From: a virus
IMG/VR virus record: IMGVR_UViG_3300045116_000587
Location: 1 to 31,278 of that record
Length of the DNA stretch: 31,278 nucleotides
Reading direction: 5' to 3' (one strand)
Shown here one piece after another: positions 12,929 to 18,073 of this stretch. The position numbers were made by a program, and so were the translations under genes. The notes beneath the pieces were generated by a model. The model was not told the DNA's origin and ran no database searches. It was given only the letters and a program-made list of their open reading frames with translations. The first letter of the stretch is position 1; each line of letters opens with the position of its first letter.

Positions 12929-12993
12929 TGTTCTTTGACATAGGAGGGTTTCAGGTTCGGGTCTCTCGAATAAACGGCGAAGGAGACCCAAAC

Positions 12994-13815
12994 ATGCAAC
13001 TTAGTAAGACGGATCAGTCGTTCGTGCTGGTGTGGGCCAAGAAGAGGATCGCAGCCAGCCTGCTGGGAAACCGATGCAAGCGGTGTGGCGAATCGGACAT
13101 CAGATGCTTGGAGTTCCACCATCCGAACGAGAAGTCGGCAGGCATCAACAGCATCAAGTGGTCGAGATGGAGCGTCATTGAGGCCGAGGTTAAAAAGTGC
13201 GAACTTCTCTGTTCCAACTGTCATGAAAGGTTGCATGCCAATCCAGGAAGGAACGCCCTTGCAAGGCAGAACCTGTTGCGTTTGGTTGGGGCAAAGGCGT
13301 GTTCGGAATGTGGACATACAGATATTGGGTGTTCAAGTTTGGAGTTCCACCATCATGGCGACAAAGCGTTCTCAATAAGCGCCCTTGCGACACGACAAAT
13401 CAAGGCAGACTGGGAGGATGTCCTAGCAGAACTCGACAAGTGCACCGTCATATGCTCGAACTGTCATGCCAAGAAACACGTGAACGCAGAACGCTTGACT
13501 AGGCTATGGGACGTGATCGAAACTCGGATGACGTCGTATCGCGAGAAGCCGAAGCCAGCTAACAAGGAAGAGGTGGTTAGGCTTTACAGGATGGGAGTCA
13601 AACAGATCGTTATTGCGAAAAGGCTGGGGTATTCCAAGGGAGCCATAAGCGGCATCGTCGGAAAACTGTGTCCACACAAGGTGCGTAGGCCGGCTGATCG
13701 GGGTTTGGTACAGAGTCTGCGGAATGACGGCTTGACTCAAACGGAAATAGCCAAACAACTCGGATATGACCCTAGTACGATCAGTAGAATACTGGGGGAA
13801 ACCAAGCATAAGTAG
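12994..13815 (+). CDS. Tandem-HNH homing-type endonuclease with two HTH motifs
   Basis: This 273-residue protein has two zinc/HNH modules: CKRCGESD ... LEFHHPNE ... CELLCSNCHERLH (about 24-85) and CSECGHTD ... LEFHHHGD ... CTVICSNCHAKKH (about 100-160). The C-terminal third carries two helix-turn-helix units, VKQIVIAKRLGYSKGAISGI and LTQTEIAKQLGYDPSTISRI. It is homologous in layout to the gene at 8501-9283, which has one HTH. ATG 12994 follows AAGGAG (12980-12985). It splits the Asn and Gln tRNA genes and has lower GC than its surroundings, so it is probably a selfish gene inserted in the tRNA operon; being on the same strand it does not interrupt transcription. Confidence 0.88.
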   Translation: MQLSKTDQSFVLVWAKKRIAASLLGNRCKRCGESDIRCLEFHHPNEKSAGINSIKWSRWSVIEAEVKKCELLCSNCHERLHANPGRNALARQNLLRLVGAKACSECGHTDIGCSSLEFHHHGDKAFSISALATRQIKADWEDVLAELDKCTVICSNCHAKKHVNAERLTRLWDVIETRMTSYREKPKPANKEEVVRLYRMGVKQIVIAKRLGYSKGAISGIVGKLCPHKVRRPADRGLVQSLRNDGLTQTEIAKQLGYDPSTISRILGETKHK

Positions 13816-13822
13816 TAGCGAT

Positions 13823-13896
13823 TGCCCGATGGTGTAACGGTAGCATGACTGACTCTGACTCAGTCGGTAGAGGTTCAAATCCTCTTCGGGCAGCCA
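13823..13896 (+). tRNA. tRNA-Gln (anticodon CTG)
   Basis: Acceptor TGCCCGA (13823-13829) with TCGGGCA (13886-13892), G73 and encoded CCA. Anticodon stem ACTGA/TCAGT, loop CTCTGAC, anticodon CTG at 13855-13857, reading CAG. T-arm AGAGG-TTCAAAT-CCTCT. It starts 8 nt behind the stop of the HNH gene. Confidence 0.93.
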
Positions 13897-13902
13897 TTCG
13901 AA

Positions 13903-13976
13903 TGCCCCGTGATGTAATGGCAGCATGAGGCCCTTTGAAGGCCTTCGCATCGGCTCGAACCCGGTCGGGGCAACCA
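13903..13976 (+). tRNA. tRNA-Gln (anticodon TTG)
   Basis: Acceptor TGCCCCG (13903-13909) with CGGGGCA (13966-13972), discriminator A73 and encoded CCA. Anticodon stem AGGCC/GGCCT, loop CTTTGAA, anticodon TTG at 13935-13937, reading CAA (and CAG by wobble). The neighbouring tRNA-Gln has G73, the usual identity base; A73 here is less common. Confidence 0.92.
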
Positions 13977-13977
13977 G

Positions 13978-14259
13978 ATGAAAGACCAACCTCGCATGTG
14001 GCTCCGCTTCGTCTACGACGACGGCAGCGCGACCGACCTGGAGGTCGGCAGGTTCACGACGGTCAAGGCGGGGACCTGCCGGAAGGTCAGGTTCCACGTC
14101 GACCTGCTGCCCGACGGAAAGCACCTCGTCCTCGCCGACGAGTCGGTGCTGCGGGTGGACGACAAGCGCGACATCACGTCCAAGCTCAGGCGCATCGAGG
14201 TCCTGCGGTCGAGCGAGGGGCAGTCCCAGGCAGGAACCGTTCCCACTCCACAGGAATGA
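13978..14259 (+). CDS. Small protein of unknown function (93 aa), abuts tRNA end
   Basis: Product starts MKDQPRMWLRFVYDDGSATD; it is beta-rich with KVRFHVDLLPDGKHLVLADE and VLRVDDKRDITSKL, then a disordered Ser/Gln/Pro tail. No family recognised. The ATG at 13978 is only one base after the CCA of tRNA-Gln, so there is no room for a ribosome site outside the tRNA: after 3' processing the mRNA would be leaderless. A later Met (codon 7) also lacks a ribosome site. Cotranscribed with the tRNA operon. Confidence 0.65.
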   Translation: MKDQPRMWLRFVYDDGSATDLEVGRFTTVKAGTCRKVRFHVDLLPDGKHLVLADESVLRVDDKRDITSKLRRIEVLRSSEGQSQAGTVPTPQE

Positions 14260-14266
14260 TCCTGGC

Positions 14267-14692
14267 ATGAGGATCGTCCGCATAGCGCAGACCCCGGAGC
14301 CAGCCAACCCTCTTGAGGTCAGTCCAGGACGTCTCCGCGCGAGGTGGTCATGGGACTGCCATAGGTGCCGCAACCGGATGTGGCTTGGGCCAAACGGGTT
14401 GCCACTCAAGGAGATCGAGGACTCCGACGGGCGCGTCAGGTTCTACCAGTCTGACGACGACGAGTGCCCGCATTGCATGGCGAAGGACTATCGTTCGAGC
14501 TCGGCTCTCGGTCCGGAGCGGATGGAGTTGCGCCGAAGAAGAATCTTGGACAACCCCTACCGAACCGAATACCGGCTGCGGGGCGATCCGATCCGCGAGC
14601 ACTATCCCATAACGTGGCCGAAAACCAGGATGCCGCCCGTGCGGCCTCCCCTTCGCGACGTGCCGTCGAAATTCGTCGAGGTCATGGCATGA
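14267..14692 (+). CDS. Zinc-ribbon-like protein of unknown function (141 aa)
   Basis: Starts MRIVRIAQTPEPANPLE; CHRC (about 32-35) and CPHC (about 67-70) may bind one zinc, with an intervening strand region. An Arg-rich helix follows (GPERMELRRRRILDNPYRTE). The stop overlaps the next ATG (GCATGA). The start region shares a 21-nt identical sequence with the start of the next gene, so the two N-termini (MRIVRI) arose by duplication or conversion. No function recognised. Confidence 0.65.
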   Translation: MRIVRIAQTPEPANPLEVSPGRLRARWSWDCHRCRNRMWLGPNGLPLKEIEDSDGRVRFYQSDDDECPHCMAKDYRSSSALGPERMELRRRRILDNPYRTEYRLRGDPIREHYPITWPKTRMPPVRPPLRDVPSKFVEVMA

Positions 14693-15174
14693 GGATCGTC
14701 CGCATATCCGGCGCCACGCTGCGCCCCATGTCCGAGTTCCCGCGCGGGGCAGACCCTTCCGAGGTCGAGGTCTACGAGCCGTCATACTCGCAGAGGGACG
14801 GCTCGCGTGGAGGGGTCGCCCTGTCGGTCAAGAAGTGGCCCGAGCACGACCCGCAGGCGGTCGGATGGCGCTGGAAGGATCGCAGGCCTCAAGACCAGAT
14901 GCGCTACCTCGGCCAGTGCGACGTGCTGCGCCGGCAGCCGGGAGGCGAGCGCAAGTGGCAGGAGATGATCCGCGACCGCGTCGAGATCGGCCGGGACGAG
15001 CTCATGCGCTCGTGCGAGACGTCGGCCATCCTCGACGACCCCGACAGGCCGCTGGGCGAGCAGATGGACGAGCTCGTCGCGGACGACCCGTCGTCCTACT
15101 TCGCGAGGTCGCACTGGGGCGGCCGACCATGCGTCTACCTGATGACGAAGGGCTTCGAGTTCATCTTCGCCTGA
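14689..15174 (+). CDS. Protein of unknown function (161 aa)
   Basis: Starts MRIVRISGATLRPMSEFPRG at an ATG overlapping the previous stop. The middle has GWRWKDRRPQDQMRYLGQ and a helical region KWQEMIRDRVEIGRDELMRS; the end is beta-like with GGRPCVYLMTKGFEFIFA. No motif recognised. It is the last gene of the plus operon and overlaps the convergent ART-like gene by 14 nt. The shared MRIVRI start with the neighbour is the only similarity noted. Confidence 0.65.
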   Translation: MRIVRISGATLRPMSEFPRGADPSEVEVYEPSYSQRDGSRGGVALSVKKWPEHDPQAVGWRWKDRRPQDQMRYLGQCDVLRRQPGGERKWQEMIRDRVEIGRDELMRSCETSAILDDPDRPLGEQMDELVADDPSSYFARSHWGGRPCVYLMTKGFEFIFA

Positions 15175-15694
15175 CGAGGCCGGCGTCCATCTCCTCCTTG
15201 ACTCCCAAGGCTCCGTACCCGCCGCACCGCCCGCAGATCTCCGTGTGGGGCCTCGGAATGGAGCGGCGCACATAGCAGTCCCGCATGAATCCGTCGAAGC
15301 CTGGGCCGACCTCCCCGTGCCCGGAGCAGTCCACGCACATCGTCCTGCCTGGGTTGACGATCCTCTGGTGGTGGGCTCGCAGCCTCTCGTTCGCGACGTC
15401 CCCCCAGACCAGCAACTCCGAGGAGAACCTCCTGAGCCATATGACGTTGCCGTACGACGGCAGCGGCTCCGGGTTCCTGCACTGCCATTGCCTCTCGCCG
15501 CAATCCGTCACCCCGTCCATCCTGGCCCATCCGGGCGTGGGGTCCAGGAACACGCAGAAGACCCACTCCCCGCCGAAGATGAGGGCGACCTCAAGGGCGC
15601 TGCCGAACCACGTCCCGGCGCCGAAGAAGCCGTCCCTGTTCTTGCCAAGTATGGCAAGGGCGTTGTCCATGTTCGTGCCGTGGTACAGCAGCAT
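15161..15694 (-). CDS. ADP-ribosyltransferase-fold-like protein with CxxCxGxG zinc motif
   Basis: The 177-residue protein begins MLLYHGTNMDNALAILGKNR, followed by GAGTWFGSALEVALIFG. A YHGT strand, a helix ending in IL, then G-x-x-F-G-S with a following helix is the NAD-binding layout of H-Y-E-type ADP-ribosyltransferases (His5 and Phe30 in place of Tyr); SSELLVWGD near 91-99 may carry the third residue (Glu93). The C-terminal part has CVDCSGHGEV (Cys120, 123) and CGRCGGYGAL (Cys154, 157), the paired repeats of a DnaJ-type zinc finger. ATG with GGGAGG. The enzyme class is an inference from a short N-terminal match; a non-catalytic ART-like fold is possible. Such proteins can modify host RNA polymerase or DNA. 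Confidence 0.5.
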   Translation of the reverse strand: MLLYHGTNMDNALAILGKNRDGFFGAGTWFGSALEVALIFGGEWVFCVFLDPTPGWARMDGVTDCGERQWQCRNPEPLPSYGNVIWLRRFSSELLVWGDVANERLRAHHQRIVNPGRTMCVDCSGHGEVGPGFDGFMRDCYVRRSIPRPHTEICGRCGGYGALGVKEEMDAGLVRRR

Positions 15695-15711
15695 GCGAGC
15701 CTCCCGCTGGC

Positions 15712-15717
15712 ATTGTA
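15712..15717 (-). promoter_or_regulatory. -10 element (TACAAT) of the ART-like gene
   Basis: TACAAT on the minus strand lies 17 nt before the ATG at 15694, leaving a short leader that includes the GGGAGG ribosome site. No good -35 box is seen at 16-18 nt. Confidence 0.45.
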
Positions 15718-15833
15718 CAGCGAAAAGAAGGGAATCGACCACGGGCCATGCAAGCACTATGCGTGAGGCGGCACGAGGGGTCCGAGAGGAGCCAGATGCC
15801 GCACGCCAACAGCGCCATTTGGGAGTAACCACG

Positions 15834-16877
15834 ATGCCACAGCGCGATTTCAAGGTCCTGTTCGTGTGCAAGAAGAGGGTCGATTCCTACGGCATATCGT
15901 TCGGCCTTCTCAACTCCGCCAGGATGCTCGCCTCCATCCTCAACCGCCACGGAGTGGAGGCGACGGTCGAGGCCGTGGTCGACGCCAACGGCATAGACAG
16001 GGTGGTCTGCCAGCACCGCCCGACCCACGTCGTCATCCACGCCCTCTGGGTCACGCCGGACAAGCTGGAGGAGCTGTGCCGCAGGCACCGCGGCGTGTCG
16101 TGGAACGTGCGCGTCCACAGCAAGCCGCCGTTCCTCGCGATGGAGGGCATAGCGTCGGAATGGATCGCCGCCTACTCCGGGCTCCAGGCGTTCCTCCGCA
16201 ACCTGTGGATGTCGGCCAACTCACGCGAGACCGACGAGCTCATGCGGGACGTCTTCGGGTGCCGGTCCATGATGCTGCCCAACGCCTACGTCGCGCCCCC
16301 TCCGCCCGAGGAGCCGATCATCGTCGACCTCGATCCCTGCCGCCTGAACGTGGCCTGCTTCGGGGCCATCAGGCCGCTCAAGAACCACTACGCCCAGGCC
16401 GCCGCCGCGATCATGTTCGCGAGCCGGATCGGCAGGAAGGTCGCCTTCCACGTGAACCACGGGCGCGAGGAGCAGGGCGGGGACCGCGTCGTGCGGAACC
16501 TGCGGGCGATGTTCGACGCCAGCGGCGGCCACAGGCTCGTCGAGCACCCGTGGTACCCGCACGACAGGCTGGTCTACTGCGTGCTGCCGCCGATGGATCT
16601 GGGGATGCAGGTCTCCCTGACGGAGACCTTCAACATCGTCGCGGCCGACATGGTGGCGGCGGGGCTGCCCACGGTCGGGTCCGAGGACATCTACTGGATG
16701 TCGTGGCCCCTGCATGCGGATCCCAACGACCTTGACGACATGGTCGCCACGATGGGGATCGCCCGGCGGCTGGGCGCGCTCGGGGTGTGGCTCAACAGGC
16801 GCGGCCTGCGCCGCGCGAACAGGAGCGCCGTCGAGGTCTGGCTGGACGGGCTTGCCGTCACCGCGGTCGAGCCCTGA
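15834..16877 (+). CDS. Glycosyltransferase, GT-B fold
   Basis: The 347-residue protein has two Rossmann-like halves. The N-terminal part starts MPQRDFKVLFVCKKRVDSYG and GLLNSARMLASILNRHGVEA, as in GT4-like enzymes; the C-terminal half has NVACFGAIRPLKNHYAQAAA (the usual strand-loop after the linker), VEHPWYPHDRL, and LTETFNIVAADMVAAGLPTV, the E-x(7)-E-like nucleotide-sugar binding region (here with T-E-T-F-N). It should transfer a sugar from a nucleotide donor. In phages such enzymes glycosylate modified DNA bases, host surface glycans or virion proteins; no base-modifying partner besides C5-methyltransferases is seen. ATG with GGGAG upstream; overlaps the convergent methyltransferase gene by 20 nt. 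Confidence 0.8.
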   Translation: MPQRDFKVLFVCKKRVDSYGISFGLLNSARMLASILNRHGVEATVEAVVDANGIDRVVCQHRPTHVVIHALWVTPDKLEELCRRHRGVSWNVRVHSKPPFLAMEGIASEWIAAYSGLQAFLRNLWMSANSRETDELMRDVFGCRSMMLPNAYVAPPPPEEPIIVDLDPCRLNVACFGAIRPLKNHYAQAAAAIMFASRIGRKVAFHVNHGREEQGGDRVVRNLRAMFDASGGHRLVEHPWYPHDRLVYCVLPPMDLGMQVSLTETFNIVAADMVAAGLPTVGSEDIYWMSWPLHADPNDLDDMVATMGIARRLGALGVWLNRRGLRRANRSAVEVWLDGLAVTAVEP

Positions 16878-17835
16878 CCATGGCGGACATCAGTCTGCGC
16901 GCCACCCTCTCCGCCAGGGCGCAGGGGACGGCGTTGCCGACCTGCCTGTACCTCGACCTCAGGTCGCCGGCGAACTCCAGCCCTGCCGGGAAGGTCTGCA
17001 CGAGCGCCGCCTCCCTCCATGACAGTCGCCTCGTCTCGCCGTCGCCGAACTCCCACGCGTCCTTGCCGACCTTCCTCATCGGCGGGGACGAGGGGTGCAG
17101 GGGGACCTGCTTGGCCATCGCGGGTATCGTGAACGACGGCTCCATCCAGTCCCTCCTCCTGTTGCGGCTCATGTACCGCGGGGAGAACCTGTCCATGCAC
17201 ACGTCCGCGGGGTCGGGATCGGGAATCCCGGCGAGGACGCCGGACATCGGCGAGCGGCCGTCGTCATCCTCGGGGAACCTGAACGGGCTCTCGTAGTCCC
17301 CGAGTTCCTCCCCTCCGGCGATGCCGAAGGCGTCCTTGAGCAGCCCGACGAAGATGACGCGGAGGCGCTCCTGCGGGACTCCGTGGCGGCTGGCGTCGAG
17401 CGTCTGGTTCACGACGACGTACCCCAGGTCCTCGAAGTCGCCCATGATCTTCCGCACGACCGCCGTGCCTCCCCCTATCGAGAGGATCCCCTGCACGTTC
17501 TCCGCCACGAAGGCGAGGGGGCGGTGGTGCCCGACGCAGCGCACGAAGTGCCTGTACATCACATTGCGCCCGTCGTCGACCTGGCGCGGGCCGCCGAGGC
17601 TGAATCCCTGGCACGGGAACCCTCCGACGATCACGTCCGTCCTGGGCATCGCAGTGGCTCCGACGGCGCACACGTCGGCGCACACGACCTCGGCGGACGA
17701 CCACCGCCTGTGCGTCTCGCACGCGTCCTTGTCGATGTCGTTCGCCCAGACGACGTGGAAGCCCGCCTTCTCGAAGCCAATGTCCATCCCACCGGCCCCG
17801 GAGAACAGGGACGCAACCGTGAAGTCGCTTGCCAT
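16858..17835 (-). CDS. DNA C5-cytosine methyltransferase (second)
   Basis: The 325-residue protein has motif I VASLFSGAGGMDIGF (7-21), motif IV GGFPCQGFS with catalytic Cys75, motif VI AENVQGIL (Glu112), motif VIII GVPQERLRVIFVG, then RLSWREAALVQTFP and RQVGNAVPCALA (motifs IX-X). It differs from the enzyme at 4229-5302 in its recognition region and is shorter, so it probably methylates another site. The ATG at 17833-17835 sits 6 nt behind TATAAT with no ribosome site, implying a leaderless mRNA. It is a single-gene unit, divergent from the RNR gene. Confidence 0.93.
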   Translation of the reverse strand: MASDFTVASLFSGAGGMDIGFEKAGFHVVWANDIDKDACETHRRWSSAEVVCADVCAVGATAMPRTDVIVGGFPCQGFSLGGPRQVDDGRNVMYRHFVRCVGHHRPLAFVAENVQGILSIGGGTAVVRKIMGDFEDLGYVVVNQTLDASRHGVPQERLRVIFVGLLKDAFGIAGGEELGDYESPFRFPEDDDGRSPMSGVLAGIPDPDPADVCMDRFSPRYMSRNRRRDWMEPSFTIPAMAKQVPLHPSSPPMRKVGKDAWEFGDGETRRLSWREAALVQTFPAGLEFAGDLRSRYRQVGNAVPCALAERVARRLMSAMVRARPR

Positions 17836-17841
17836 GGGCCC

Positions 17842-17847
17842 ATTATA
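17842..17847 (-). promoter_or_regulatory. -10 element (TATAAT) of the second C5-methyltransferase gene
   Basis: TATAAT on the minus strand, then GGGCCC (6 nt) and the ATG at 17835: same leaderless geometry as several other genes here. No convincing -35 box at 16-18 nt. Confidence 0.65.
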
Positions 17848-17873
17848 CAGGGGCCTTGCGGCCCTCCGGCCGC

Positions 17874-17902
17874 TTGACTTCAGTGGGTGGTTGTTCTGTC
17901 AA
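17874..17902 (+). promoter_or_regulatory. Promoter of the ribonucleotide reductase gene
   Basis: TTGACT (17874-17879), 17-nt spacer, then TGTCAA (17897-17902) as a poor -10. The -35 box is identical to the others, and transcription from here would start just at the first stem of the riboswitch candidate. Confidence 0.4.
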
Positions 17903-17906
17903 AAAA

Positions 17907-18061
17907 GGTGCCCCATGGGGATTGGGTGGGACCGCCGCTCCGGAGAAGAACTCTTCAGTACCCCATAAGGGAAGGTCTGTCGACGTGACCCCCGGATGAC
18001 CGGCGATGGCGCCTCGGGCGGCGCCTGCCGGTTGTAGAATGTGGCGCCGTCACGCACGTCG
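17907..18061 (+). promoter_or_regulatory. Candidate cobalamin (B12) riboswitch upstream of class II RNR
   Basis: The 5' GGTGCC (17908-17913) can pair with GGCGCC (18008-18013) to close the fold (P1). Between them are features resembling the cobalamin aptamer: CAGTACCCCATAAGGGAAGG (17956-17975, like the CACTG...GGGAAGG core) and CCCGGATGACCGGC (17991-18004), like the B12 box. GGCGCC repeats at 18020-18025 and 18043-18048, and the first can pair with 18020-18025 as a competing hairpin. CGACGTG (17981-17987) is complementary to CACGTCG (18055-18061), adjacent to the AGAGGA ribosome site. No U-tract follows, so control would be translational. A covariance-model match was not run. Confidence 0.5.
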
Positions 18062-18073
18062 AAAGAGGACAAA

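Noticed and set aside
12929-12980. A possible tRNA remnant (GGTTCGGGTC-like T-arm) after the second tRNA
   Set aside because: No matching acceptor, anticodon or D-arm could be found; it is more likely the untranslated lead of the HNH gene.
15285-15833. N-terminal extension of the glycosyltransferase frame
   Set aside because: The extension is antisense to the ART-like gene, and ATG 15834 has a ribosome site directly before the first strand of the GT-B fold.
18008-18048. Intrinsic terminator formed by the GGCGCC repeats before nrdJ
   Set aside because: The hairpin is strong but no U-tract follows, so it was treated as part of a riboswitch-like leader.
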